Below, one piece after another: positions 21,027-30,900 of a DNA stretch of 64,000 nucleotides. The stretch's first letter is position 1. Each line of letters opens with the position of its first letter. Under the pieces are notes generated by a model. It saw only the letters and a list, made by a program, of their open reading frames with translations, had not been told where the DNA came from and did not search any database. Position numbers and translations under genes: made by a program. This DNA is from Labilithrix sp. (lineage in GTDB: Bacteria; Myxococcota; Polyangia; Polyangiales; Polyangiaceae), in NCBI GenBank assembly GCA_028287035.1, contig JAQBQL010000001.1, positions 1-64,000 on the forward strand, written 5' to 3'.

Positions 21027-21745
21027 TCGGACTTGATCCGGGGGGCGGCGGTGCCGGCAACGAGCACGCGGCGGCGGAGGCCGGCCTGGAGACCGCCCCG
21101 GTTACGCGTCACGCGCACTTCCATGAACCTGTTGAAGGGCAGGACCTGCGCCTGCATGTTCGTGATCGCTGCGGCGACGTTCGCGCCGGTGCCCACGTAC
21201 GTCGCCCCGTTCGGGCTCACGCACATGACGACCGCCTGCTGCGGAGCGTCGTCGACGAAGAGCTGCGTGCGGATGTCGGCGTTCGTGTTGACGCCCGCGC
21301 TGTCGAGGTCGAAGCCGTCGATGATCGAGGCCGTGGCGCTCACGTTCCCCGGCACGAACGACGCGGCGTCGGTCCACTCGTTCGGGCGCTTGCACGAGCT
21401 GACCGGGTTCGGGCCCGCGCTCGCCGCCGGGGTGCCGTCGAGCGCCTCGAACAGCTGGAACTTGCCGCGGACCCCGCTGGGCGCCGCGACGAACAGGTGC
21501 GCGGCGCCCCGACCGGCAGCGCGTGCGCGGCCGCGGGCGATGAGCTGCTCGATCCGGCGGGCGTAGTCGAAGGCGAGGCGGTCGTCGCGGGCCGTGCTCA
21601 TCGAGGGGACCGCGAGCACCGCGAGGATGCTGATGAGCACCACGACGACCATCAGCTCGACGAGCGTGAAGCCGCGCGCCGCCCGACGTCGCGCGGCGCG
21701 CCGGAGGGATCGCGAGAGGGCCGAGCGGCTCGGGAGAGATTGCAC
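21023..21745 (-). CDS. FimT/GspH-like minor pilin
   Basis: About 240 residues from a GTG at 21745, chosen because AAGGA lies six bases upstream; starts further up (21799, 21793) lack a ribosome site. The leader is long (~24 residues, very Arg-rich) and ends RRAARG, followed by the prepilin motif FTLVELMVVVVLISILAVLAVP. The mature domain starts 'STARDDRLAFDYARRIEQL', as in FimT/GspH pseudopilins. FimT helps DNA uptake or pilus biogenesis in other bacteria. First gene of the minor pilin operon; the region upstream (21746-21940) probably holds its promoter, but no clear box was found. Confidence 0.85.
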   Translation of the reverse strand: MQSLPSRSALSRSLRRAARRRAARGFTLVELMVVVVLISILAVLAVPSMSTARDDRLAFDYARRIEQLIARGRARAAGRGAAHLFVAAPSGVRGKFQLFEALDGTPAASAGPNPVSSCKRPNEWTDAASFVPGNVSATASIIDGFDLDSAGVNTNADIRTQLFVDDAPQQAVVMCVSPNGATYVGTGANVAAAITNMQAQVLPFNRFMEVRVTRNRGGLQAGLRRRVLVAGTAAPRIKSE

Positions 21746-21923
21746 CGCGATCCTTCGAGCAAGGGGCGTGCCCCTCCGAAAGCCGCGCTTCACCCTCACG
21801 ATTTGCCGTCCGACGCGAGGTGGGCGCCCTTGCGCGACGGAACGCTTTGCGCGGCTACGAAAAAAGGTGTGAGAGCTGCGGGTGTCGCACTTATGCCACT
21901 TCTCTCACCTTCGCGTTCACCCT

Positions 21924-21936
21924 GGAGTAATACTCC
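21924..21936. promoter_or_regulatory. 13-base palindrome GGAGTA-A-TACTCC over the ribosome site
   Basis: A perfect inverted repeat ends four bases before the ATG at 21941, and its left arm GGAG is the only Shine-Dalgarno match for that gene. It could be an operator, or a hairpin in the mRNA that hides the ribosome site. Confidence 0.45.
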
Positions 21937-21940
21937 GCGC

Positions 21941-23134
21941 ATGTCGAACCGAACCGACCGAACCGCTCACGTCGTCCGTCGCGCGCTGCTCGGCGCTCTC
22001 CTCGTGACGGCGTCGGCGTGCTCGAAGGACGACAAGCCCGGTGGTGGCGGCGGCGAGCCTCCTCCTCCTCCGCCTCCCCCCGCGTCGTCGGCGGCGAAGG
22101 CCGGAGCGTGCGCGACCGGCGGCGGCGAGCTCACCGACGTCGTGTCCGCGCCGCTGCTGCCGAAGAAGGTGGCGAGCTACTGCGTCGACCCGCAGGGCGA
22201 GGTGAAGACGTACGGCGATCGCGGCAAGCTCTCGATGGACGAGGTTTGCACGACCGCGTTCGACGGCGAGTGCGAGGTGTACAAGCGTTTCGGCCTGAAG
22301 CGCGTCGTGTCCCTCCACTACGTGGACGGCAGCGGCACGGGCGGAAGCGTCGAGGTGAACCTCTCGCAGTTCGCCGACGTGGCCGGCGCGTACGGCATGT
22401 TCACGATGCGCGTCGTGGCCGGGGATCCCGCGGAGCCTTCGACGCCCAAGCCCTTCGCGGCGGGCGGCGCGGGCGCCATCGGAACGGGCCGCGCGTACGT
22501 GTGGCGCGGCAGCCACCTCGTCGAGCTCCAGTACGTGAACGAGCAGGAGTCGCCCGACCAGCTCGCGAAGTCGAGCGACGCCATCCTCCGTGCGGTCGGC
22601 ACCGAGATCGGCAGCAAGCTCCCGGGTGACGTTGCGCTTCCGCCCTCGGCGCGCGCGCTGCCGGAGGCGAACCGCCTCCCGAACGGCATCGTCTACCAGC
22701 CCAAGGACGTGATGGGCTTCACGGGCGTCGGCCCCGCCGCGATCGGCTACTACAAGGAGGGCGACCGGCGCTGGCGCACGATCGCGATCTTCAAGGACGA
22801 CGCCGACCAGGCGAAGGATGCCTTCAAGACGCTGAAGGCGAAGCCCGGCACGTTGCCGCTCGCCGGCTACGGCGACGAGGCGGCGCACGTCGTCATCGCG
22901 CCGACCGGCGGCGGCCCGAAGACCGAGATGGTGGCGGCCCGGAGGGGCAGCCAGATCTGGGCGATCAGCGACGAGGAGTACGCGATCCGTGGCGAGGCCA
23001 AGGAGAAGGCGCGCTTCACGAAGGACGAAGCGACGGCGAAGCTGAAGGCGGCTCTTGCAGCCCCGGGAGCGCCAGGGGCTCAGGGCTCGGCGGCGCCGTC
23101 GGCGAGCGCGGCTTCCTCGGCGACGAAGAAGTAG
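21941..23134 (+). CDS. Lipoprotein, possibly DUF6599-like
   Basis: About 397 residues. The lipobox is TASAC, followed by SKDDK and a Gly/Pro tract (five Gly, eight Pro). The body repeats a module: 'VSLHYVDGSGTGGSVEVNLSQFADVAGAYGMFTMRV' (in pieces) and a second half starting 'GIVYQPKDVMGFTGVGPAAIGYY', a two-lobed layout that recalls DUF6599 proteins of deltaproteobacteria; this assignment is tentative. Function unknown. Its last 119 bases, encoding a low-complexity Ala/Gly/Ser/Lys tail, lie inside the 3' end of the opposing RNase HII-like gene. The start is preceded by a palindrome that contains the ribosome site. Confidence 0.65.
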   Translation: MSNRTDRTAHVVRRALLGALLVTASACSKDDKPGGGGGEPPPPPPPPASSAAKAGACATGGGELTDVVSAPLLPKKVASYCVDPQGEVKTYGDRGKLSMDEVCTTAFDGECEVYKRFGLKRVVSLHYVDGSGTGGSVEVNLSQFADVAGAYGMFTMRVVAGDPAEPSTPKPFAAGGAGAIGTGRAYVWRGSHLVELQYVNEQESPDQLAKSSDAILRAVGTEIGSKLPGDVALPPSARALPEANRLPNGIVYQPKDVMGFTGVGPAAIGYYKEGDRRWRTIAIFKDDADQAKDAFKTLKAKPGTLPLAGYGDEAAHVVIAPTGGGPKTEMVAARRGSQIWAISDEEYAIRGEAKEKARFTKDEATAKLKAALAAPGAPGAQGSAAPSASAASSATKK

Positions 23135-24161
23135 ACACGGGCCGGGCGTCCTCGCCGAGCGCGAGCCGCCCCTGCATGTCCCCGAGCGCGAGGCGCTCGA
23201 AGCACGCCGCATCGACCCTGCGCTCCTTGCGGACGAGGGTGGTGGCCGCGATGAACCGCGTCGTGACCGGATCGTGGTAGCCGCTGGCTTCCGCGAGCTC
23301 CTGCGCGGCGCCGTCGTGCACGCGGTGGTAGCGGACGACGCGGCGCATGAGATGGTCGCGCACCCACTTGCCGACGAGCGAGGCGAGGCCGACGAGGAGG
23401 TGGGTGTCGTCGGCGTCGCGCAGGAACGCGAGGCGACCGACGCCCGGCACGACGTACTCGCTGCGCGCCCGCCCCTCGATGATCGCGGTGTGGGGGCGGC
23501 CCGCGAGCGGCCCGAAGCGCTTGCCGTAGAAGTCGAAGCCGCCGACCTTCCCGCAGAGGGCGTACACCTCGTCGCTCGCGTCGTGCCGGGCGGCGAGGGT
23601 GAGACGCTCCATCGCGTGCAGGTCGACGTCGAAGCGCGACTCTCCGCGGGTCACGGCTTCGTTGAGGCGCTTCGTGCAGACGACGGCGACGCGCGCGCGG
23701 CGGATCCCGAGACCCTTCTTCGCGAGCGCCGCGAGATCCTTCGTGAGGATGGCGACGGCGGCGTCGTCGGTGGCGAAGCGCTCGTCCTCCTCGCTCCAGC
23801 AGAGATCGACGTGGTGGGACGGACACGGGGCCCGCAGGACGTGCTCCGGGTCGATGAGGAGCGCCACGAGGAGCTCGGCGGGGGTGCGCGCGTCGAAGCC
23901 GGCGTGCCGCGCGATGGCCCGCGCCCACGCCTCGCCGAGCGCGCCGTCATCGAACGCGAGGAGCTTCTTCGAGTCGCCGATGCGCCGTGCGATGGCGCCG
24001 CGGGGCCGCGACGTGGCGAGCTTCGCGCCGCCGCCCGCGCCGGTGAGGTCCTCGCCGAGCACGCTGGTGACGACGAGCGGACCGAGGCGCGGCCCCATCC
24101 CGTTCTCGTCGATCCCGACGTAGAAGGGGCGATTCCAGGTGATGGGAGCGGGCTTCGGCAA
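23016..24161 (-). CDS. RNase HII-like (RNase H fold) protein, divergent
   Basis: 381 residues. Several blocks match the RNase HII scheme in order: 'YVGIDENGMGPRLGPLVVTSV' (residues 14-33, compare the DExGRGxxAGP block; Asp18 and Glu19 would bind metal), 'DSKKL' at 63-67, 'KVGGFDFYGKRFGPL' around 205-219, and 'RDADDTHLLVGLASLVGKWVRDHLMRR' at 248-274, compare GDA...AASIxAKVxRDxxM. The middle (75-200) is longer than in RNase HII. It is not canonical RnhB: Arg of GRG is Met and the AK of AASIxAK is GK. The C-terminal 40 residues are Pro/Ser-rich. Probable role: nucleic acid cleavage (inference). The start is a TTG, so the exact N-terminus is uncertain. Confidence 0.6.
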   Translation of the reverse strand: MPKPAPITWNRPFYVGIDENGMGPRLGPLVVTSVLGEDLTGAGGGAKLATSRPRGAIARRIGDSKKLLAFDDGALGEAWARAIARHAGFDARTPAELLVALLIDPEHVLRAPCPSHHVDLCWSEEDERFATDDAAVAILTKDLAALAKKGLGIRRARVAVVCTKRLNEAVTRGESRFDVDLHAMERLTLAARHDASDEVYALCGKVGGFDFYGKRFGPLAGRPHTAIIEGRARSEYVVPGVGRLAFLRDADDTHLLVGLASLVGKWVRDHLMRRVVRYHRVHDGAAQELAEASGYHDPVTTRFIAATTLVRKERRVDAACFERLALGDMQGRLALGEDARPVSTSSSPRKPRSPTAPPSPEPLALPGLQEPPSASPSLRPS

Positions 24162-24336
24162 GGAGAGCGCGTCTATCCGGGCGCTGTCGCCGCAGCAACC
24201 ATGGGGAGGCCTGTGGAGAAAAGCCGCGGGGCGACGTCGATCGCCGGTCGTCGTGGTTGACCAGCGTAGCCCCGATGTTTAAGGTGCTGCGCCCCTGTCG
24301 ACGGATAAGCTCCGAAGCTCCTTGTGAGCGAGGTCC

Positions 24337-24702
24337 ATGATGAACAAGACTCAGCTGAAGAAGTTCAACACGCTGCTCACCGAGAAGCGCGACGAGATCG
24401 TGAAGAAGGCCAAGCAGACGTTGGAAGAGGACATGGCCCTCGACGCAAACGATCTGCCTGACGAGATGGACCTCGCCTCGAGCGAGTACCTGCAGTCGTT
24501 CACGTTCCGCCTGCGCGGCCGCGAGAAGGTGTTCCTCGACAAGATCGAGAAGGCGCTCCGCAAGATCGAGGACGGGAGCTTCGGCACCTGCGAGGAGTGC
24601 AGCGAGGAGATCTCGGTGAAGCGCCTCGAGGCGCGTCCCGAGACGACGCTCTGCATCCGCTGCAAGGAGGATCAGGAGCGCATGGAGAAGGACTACACCT
24701 GA
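24337..24702 (+). CDS. dksA: DksA/TraR-family RNA polymerase-binding protein
   Basis: 121 residues, typical of short DksA/TraR forms. The coiled-coil N-terminal half has its tip at 'DLPDEMDLAS' (Asp42, Asp45 and Ala47 match the DxxDxA needed to reach the polymerase secondary channel). The C4 zinc finger uses Cys85, Cys88, Cys106 and Cys109 (CEEC ... CIRC). DksA tunes rRNA and amino acid promoters with ppGpp. The GAGG before ATG-ATG at 24337 is an adequate ribosome site. It converges on uvrA, and three hairpins separate the two genes. Confidence 0.93.
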   Translation: MMNKTQLKKFNTLLTEKRDEIVKKAKQTLEEDMALDANDLPDEMDLASSEYLQSFTFRLRGREKVFLDKIEKALRKIEDGSFGTCEECSEEISVKRLEARPETTLCIRCKEDQERMEKDYT

Positions 24703-24708
24703 CCTGGT

Positions 24709-24797
24709 GGGGGCCGAGGGCCCCCCTCGTCCGCTCCGCGGACGAGCCTCCCCCCCTCCTTGCCTGCGGCGCGGCTCGTGCGCGCTGCGCGCACGAG
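24709..24797. repeat. Three consecutive hairpins between dksA and uvrA (REP-like, copy 1)
   Basis: Hairpin 1: GGGGGCC 24709-24715 with GGCCCCC 24719-24725. Hairpin 2: CTCGTCCGC 24726-24734 with GCGGACGAG 24738-24746. Hairpin 3: CTCGTGCGCG 24775-24784 with CGCGCACGAG 24788-24797. All loops are three bases. Hairpin 2 is followed by CCTCCCC, as in the second copy at 55169-55200. Position suits bidirectional termination; the shared layout suggests a repeat family. Confidence 0.65.
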
Positions 24798-24828
24798 GCG
24801 AGAGGGCGAGCTTCAGGCGCGGGCGCGA

Positions 24829-27804
24829 CTACGGGGTGGTGGTCGCGGCTTCGCGCTTCTTCTTTTTCGAAGCGTTGTCCTTCGCGCGCGCGAGGACGTC
24901 CACGAGGTAGTGGCCGGTGTGCGAGCCCGGCGTCGCCGCGATGTCCTCCGGGGTGCCCTCGGCCACGATCTCGCCTCCCTTGTCGCCGCCCTCCGGGCCG
25001 AGGTCGATGACCCAGTCGGCACACGCGACCACGTCGAGGTTGTGCTCGATGACGATGACGGTGTTCCCCTGGTCGCGAAGCTCGAGGATCGCGCCGAGCA
25101 GCACCTCGATGTCGGTGAAGTGGAGCCCGGTGGTCGGCTCGTCGAGCACGTAGAGGGTCGAGCCCGTCGCCTTGCGGGCGAGCTCTCGCGCGAGCTTCAC
25201 GCGCTGCGCCTCGCCGCCCGAGAGCGTCGTCGCCGCCTGGCCGAGCGTCAGGTACCCGAGACCAACGCGCCGGAGCGCATCGAGCCGATCGCGGATGCGC
25301 GGCACCTTGTCGAAGAGCTCGAGCGCCTGCACGACGGTGACGTCGAGAGCGTCGGCGATGGAGAGCCCGCGATACTCGATCTCGAGCGTCTCGCGGCTGT
25401 ACCGCTTGCCGCCGCACGTGTCGCACGTGACGAAGACGTCGGGAAGGAAGTGCATCTCGACCCGCAGGACGCCGTCGCCCTGGCAGGCTTCGCAGCGGCC
25501 ACCCTTCACGTTGAACGAGAAGCGTCCGGCCTTGTAGCCGCGCGCGCGCGCCTCGGGCAGCGCCGCATAGAGCTCGCGTAGCAGCGCGAAGACGCCCGTG
25601 TACGTGGCCGGATTCGAACGCGGCGTGCGGCCGATCGGTGCCTGGTCGATCGAGATCACCTTGTCGACGTTCTCGAGGCCCTCGACGGCATCGCAGTCGC
25701 CGATCGGCGCGGTCGCCGAGTACAGCTTCGCGCGCGCCGCGGGCAGGAGCGTGTCGACGACGAGGCTCGATTTCCCGCTGCCCGACACGCCGGTGAAGCA
25801 GGTGAAGATGCCCGTGGGCACGCTGACCGTGACGTTCTTCAGGTTGTGCGCGCGCGCGCCGACGACCCGCACCGCCGCCTTCGTCCGGGCTTTCCGCGTC
25901 TTCGGCACGGGCAGCGCCTTCGCGCCCGAGAGCCAGGGCCCGGTGATCGATGCCGGGTTCTTCATGAGCTCGGCGGGCGTCCCCTCCGCGACGATCCGGC
26001 CGCCGTGGACGCCGGCTCCCGGTCCCATGTCGACCACGTGGTCGGCGGCCAGGATGGCCTCGCGATCGTGCTCCACGACGAAGACGGTGTTGCCGAGATC
26101 CCGCAGCCGAGCCTGCGCCTCGATGAGCCGCGCGTTGTCGCGCGCATGCAGGCCGACCGACGGCTCGTCGAGCACGTAGAGGACCCCCACGAGGGCTGCC
26201 CCGATCTGCGTGGCGAGGCGGATGCGCTGGCCTTCGCCGCTCGAGAGCGTCTGCGCGCTGCGGTCGATCGAGAGGTAGTCGAGGCCGACGTCGATGAGGA
26301 AGCCGAGGCGTGCCGTCACCGCCCGCAGGAGCGGCTCGGCGACCGCGCGCTCACGCACCGTGAAGTGCGACTGCTCGACCTCGGTCTCGACCGCCTTCGA
26401 GCCGAGCTCCGCGAGGAACACTCGCAGCTTCTCGAGCGGCATGTGCCCGAGCTGCGAGATGTCACGCTCGCCGAGCTTCACCGCGAGCGCCTCCGGCCTC
26501 AGGCGGCGGCCCTTGCACGCCGAGCACGTGCGCGTGACCAGGAACCGCCCGAGCTCCTCCTCGCCGATCGCGCCCTCGTCCTCGTCGGGATCGTCGCTGT
26601 CGGCGGGCGCGCTGCCGTCGTCGGCGAGGCGCGCCTCGAGGCGCGGGATGATGCCGGCGTACGCCTTCTTCGCGCCGCTCTTCTTCGCGGGCGTCTTCCT
26701 GGCGGGCGTCTTCTTCGCGGGCTCGCCGGCCGCACCGGTCTCGGCCGGCGAGGCGGCGTCTCCGACGAGGATGCGCTGCCTGGCGGCCTCGGGGAGCTTC
26801 GACCACGGAGCGTCGGGATCCACCGCCAGCGTCTCGACCGCCCGCGCCACCTCGGCCGCGAGCGCCACCGACCCGCGGCGACCCCACGCCAGGACCACGC
26901 CCTCGCGGAGCGATCGCTTCGGATCGCCGATGACGCGCTCCGGGTCGACGACCGTGCGCGCGCCGAGGCCGTTGCATGCCGGGCAGGCGCCGTGTGGCCC
27001 GTTGAACGAGAACATGCGCGGCTCGATGGGGGGCAGCGAGATCCCGCAATCCACGCAGGCGAAGCGTTCCGACATCCAGAACGGCTCCTCGCCCTCGACC
27101 GCGACGAGCAGGCGGCCCTCGCCGACCTTCAGCGCGAGCTCGACGCTGTCGGTCAGGCGACCCTTCACGCCCTCCTTGAGGACGATGCGGTCGATGACGA
27201 CGTCGAGGTCGTGCGGCTTGCCGCGATCGAGCTCGGTGGTGTCGCCGACGTCGACCACCGCGCCGTCCACGCGGACGCGCACGAAGCCGTCCTCGCGGAT
27301 CCGCTGCAGCTCGAGCTTCAGCTCGCCCTTGCGGCCCCGCGCGACGGGCGCGAGCACGCTGAAGCGCGAGCCCTCGGGCAGCGCGAGGATGCGGTCGACG
27401 ATCTGCTGGACGGTCTGCGCCTCGATGCGCTTCCCGCAGCTCGGGCAGTGCGGGATGCCGACGCGCGCGAAGAGGAGGCGAAGGTAGTCGGCGATCTCGG
27501 TGACGGTGCCGACCGTGGAACGTGGCGACTTCGACAGCGGCCGCTGCTCGATCGCGATCGCCGGAGAGAGCCCGTCGATACGATCGACGTCGGGCTTCGC
27601 GAGCTGCTCGAGGAACTGCCGCGCGTAGGCGCTGAGCGACTCGACGTAGCGCCGCTGCCCCTCGGCGTAGATGGTGTCGAAGGCGAGCGACGACTTGCCC
27701 GAGCCGCTCGGGCCGGTGAAGACCACCAGCTTGCCGCGCGGCAGCGAGACGCTCACGTCCTGCAGGTTGTGCTGCCGGGCGCCGACGACGACCAAGCGAT
27801 CCAT
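24829..27804 (-). CDS. uvrA: Excinuclease ABC subunit A
   Basis: About 991 residues. Two ABC ATPase modules: Walker [10 protein letters not shown] near residue 33 and GVSGSGKSS in the second half, with signature LSSGEGQR and LSGGEAQR. Zinc-type CxxC pairs are seen at 'CVDCG...CPACNG' and 'CEACQGDG...CDTCGGKRY'. UvrA finds bulky DNA lesions and loads UvrB in nucleotide excision repair. The ATG at 27804 fits the family; an in-frame start at 27834 is unlikely. Odd points are an Ala/Lys/Pro-rich insertion near residues 357-376 followed by an acidic Asp/Glu run before 'CSACKGRRL', and a basic KKKKR tail. Divergent from the zinc-ribbon/TPR gene. Confidence 0.96.
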   Translation of the reverse strand: MDRLVVVGARQHNLQDVSVSLPRGKLVVFTGPSGSGKSSLAFDTIYAEGQRRYVESLSAYARQFLEQLAKPDVDRIDGLSPAIAIEQRPLSKSPRSTVGTVTEIADYLRLLFARVGIPHCPSCGKRIEAQTVQQIVDRILALPEGSRFSVLAPVARGRKGELKLELQRIREDGFVRVRVDGAVVDVGDTTELDRGKPHDLDVVIDRIVLKEGVKGRLTDSVELALKVGEGRLLVAVEGEEPFWMSERFACVDCGISLPPIEPRMFSFNGPHGACPACNGLGARTVVDPERVIGDPKRSLREGVVLAWGRRGSVALAAEVARAVETLAVDPDAPWSKLPEAARQRILVGDAASPAETGAAGEPAKKTPARKTPAKKSGAKKAYAGIIPRLEARLADDGSAPADSDDPDEDEGAIGEEELGRFLVTRTCSACKGRRLRPEALAVKLGERDISQLGHMPLEKLRVFLAELGSKAVETEVEQSHFTVRERAVAEPLLRAVTARLGFLIDVGLDYLSIDRSAQTLSSGEGQRIRLATQIGAALVGVLYVLDEPSVGLHARDNARLIEAQARLRDLGNTVFVVEHDREAILAADHVVDMGPGAGVHGGRIVAEGTPAELMKNPASITGPWLSGAKALPVPKTRKARTKAAVRVVGARAHNLKNVTVSVPTGIFTCFTGVSGSGKSSLVVDTLLPAARAKLYSATAPIGDCDAVEGLENVDKVISIDQAPIGRTPRSNPATYTGVFALLRELYAALPEARARGYKAGRFSFNVKGGRCEACQGDGVLRVEMHFLPDVFVTCDTCGGKRYSRETLEIEYRGLSIADALDVTVVQALELFDKVPRIRDRLDALRRVGLGYLTLGQAATTLSGGEAQRVKLARELARKATGSTLYVLDEPTTGLHFTDIEVLLGAILELRDQGNTVIVIEHNLDVVACADWVIDLGPEGGDKGGEIVAEGTPEDIAATPGSHTGHYLVDVLARAKDNASKKKKREAATTTP

Positions 27805-27962
27805 GAGGCGGTAAGTGGTAACACACGAGACCATCGGCCCGTCGCGATCCCGCGGAAAAGCACGGGGGTCCGACCTCTGCCATCGCGTTCGGATGCGGGA
27901 CGCTTCCGTAAGTCCCTGCGTGTTCGCGGCGCGTTTGAGCGCTGTGATAGCCTTCTCCGAGC

Positions 27963-30900
27963 ATGCTCAAGGTCGAGTGCGAGTCCTGTAAGGCGCCGTA
28001 TCAGGTCGACGAGCGCCGCGTTCCTCCGACCGGCCTCAAGATGCGCTGCCCCAAGTGCGGGCACACGTTCCTCGTGACGGATCCGTCCAAGGGCGGCGCG
28101 GCGGCAGCGCCCGTCGGCGGCCCGCCTGCGGAACGCCCGAAGATGAAGCAAACGATGGTCGGTGTCGGCGCCGTGGGCGCGGGCGCGAAGGGTCCGCCCG
28201 CCGCCGCGCCGAAGCCTGCGCCGCCCGCGGCGAGGCCTGCGCCGCCGCCCGAGGACGACGGTCTCGCGCTGCCCGCGGTCCGCTCGGCGCCGCGCGTCCA
28301 GACCCTCGCCAAGGCCCCGCCGGCACAGACCGGCGGCCTGCCCGGGCTCGATGACCTCGATCTCCCGGCGCTGGCCGGCGATGTCGGGCTGCCGGCGGCG
28401 GTGAACCGGAAACCGCCGGCGCGGATCCCGGCCGCCCAGACCGCGCCTGCCGCGCGCCCGCAGGCGCCGGCGGCGCCGCCCGCGTTCTCGTTCGAGGTGG
28501 ATCTCCCGGCGATCCCGGCGGGCAGCGGCGGCTTCGGATCGGTCGACCTGCCGTCGCCGAAGAGCGAGCGCGGCTTCGGCGATCTGCCGTCACCGAAGCT
28601 CGGCGGCGCCGATCTGCCGCTCGCCAAGGGGCAGGGAGCGTTCGGCGCGATCGATCTCCCGTCACCGCGCGGCGGCGGCGGCTTCGGAGATCTACCGACG
28701 ACGCGTGGAACGGCGAGCGGCTTCGCCGATCTGCCCAGCCTGCAGAACGATCTGCCGCTCGTCGGCGGGCACGCCAACCTGCCGATGAGCACGTCGCACA
28801 ACAACCTGCCGGTGGTCGGGGGCGGCAACAACCTCCCGATGCTGGGCGGCGCCAACAACCTCCCGACGCTCGGCGGCGCGAACAACCTGCCCATGGTCGG
28901 CGGCAACCTGCCGTCACCGCGCGGCGGCGGCTTCGGCGAGATCGATCTGCCGAGCCTGCAGAACGATCTGCCGAACACGATGGGCGCGCAGGCGCACATG
29001 CCGATGCCGGTCTCCGACGATCGCCTCCTCCCGAATCGCCACGGCGGTCAGCCGCCGCCGATCGCGTTCGGCGAGCTCGACCTGCCCGTGGTCGGCGGCA
29101 GCGCAGGCCTTCCGTCACGCGCCCCCGAGGCGGTCAGCTTCGGCGAGCTCGATCTCCCGCCGGACCCGTCGCTCGGCGCGGCACCCCTCAGCAATCATCC
29201 CGGCGCTCCGCACGGCAGCGGCGGGATGGCGTTCGGCGAGGTCGATCTCGGCGGCGGTCACGACGTCGGCGGACCCGCCCTCGGCCCGCCCCCCGCGGCC
29301 AGCGCCGGATCCATGTTCCAGGAGGCGTCGCTCGACTCTGGCCTCGCGCCGCCGTCGGGTCCGGCGACGGGCACGCGCGGCACCGGCGCCCGCGCGGCGC
29401 GCGACGATCGGCCTTCCTCGAAGGCGCCCAAGGTGATCGCCGCGCTGCTCGCCCTCGTGGTGGTCGGCGGCAGCGCCCTCCAGTTCACGCCGGTCGGCGC
29501 CTTCGGATACATCGCGATCAGCGACAAGATGCACTCGGGCGACTACCAGAAGGACGCCCTCAAGGCGGCCGACGACGCCCGCGCGAAGCTCGCCTTCGAC
29601 ACGTACGGGAGCGCGCAGAAGGCCGCCGACGACCTCGCCGAGCTGAAGCGCCGCTCGCCGCGGTCGCGTCCCCTGGCGGCGTACGCGGCGTTCGCCGAGT
29701 TCATGAACGAGGCTCGCTTCGGGGTCGACTCGACGCGTGCCGGCCGGGCGAAGACCTTCCTCTCGGATATGCCGCCGAACACGCAGGTCAACTACCTCTC
29801 CGCCGCAACCGCTGCGCAGGCGGCGGCGGCCGGCGACTTCGCAGGGGCGAAGGCCGCGCTCGCCAGTGCGAAGGAGCCGCAGGACGGCATCCAGTACGAC
29901 ATGACGATCCTGAAGGGTGAGATGGCGCTCATGCAGCGCGACTACCCGGCGGCGCTCGCCGCGTTCAACGAGGCGGCGAAGACCGCGGCCACGGCGCGCT
30001 CGCAGTTCGGCCTCGCGCGCGCGCACTACGCGATGAAGAACCTGAAGCAGGCAAAGGCGGCGGTCGACGCCACCCTGCAGGCCTCCCCCGCGCACGCCGG
30101 CGGACACACCATGCGCGCGCTGATCACGTGGGAGCTGCAGCGCGACGAGGCGGCGGCGTTGAAGGAGCTCGCGCTCGTGCTCGACGAGAACGCGCGCAAG
30201 AGCGAGGGGCCGAACGAGGTCTCCTCGGCGCTGGCAGCCCGCGGCTGGATCATGCTCGCGCGGGACCGCGCCGGCGACGCGCGCGCCGCCTTCGACGAGG
30301 CCGTGAAGATCGATCCGCGGAACGTGACCGCCCTCGTCGGACAGGGCGAGGTGCTCTACGCGGACGGCCGCTACACCGAGGCGCTCACCCGCTTCGACGA
30401 GGCGGTCGCCAAGGACCCGACCGGCATCGCGCCGACCCTGGGCGACGCGAAGACGAAGGTGGCCCTCGAGCGGCTCGCCGACGCGAAGGCGCAGCTCACG
30501 GCGGCCCGCGCGCGCGCGCCGAAGGACATGGGCCTCGCGCTCTGGCTCGCGAAGGCGGAGGAGGCGCTCGGCAACAAGTCGGTCGCCGAGAAGCTCTACA
30601 ACGAGGCCGTCGATCTGGCGGATCCCGCCAACGCCGATGCGATCGACGCCTACGCTGCGCTCGCGTCGTTCCTCGCCTCGCAGGGCCGCGCGCAGGAGGC
30701 GCAGGCCAAGCTCGACGCCGCGCGCGGCAAGCTGCCCGACACGGCGACGCTGCAGCGCGCCTTCGGCGACGTGGCGGAGTCGCAGGGGCACTTCGACGAG
30801 GCCCTCGGTCACTACCAGGCGGCGCTCCAGAAGAGCCCGAACGATCTGGCGACCCGCTTCCGGCTCGGCAAGACCTACCGGAAGCTGAAGCGCCTCGACG

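Noticed and set aside
28786..28915. CRISPR-like or satellite array
   Set aside because: The repeats are in frame, code for NNLPxxGG units and vary in length, so they are protein repeats.
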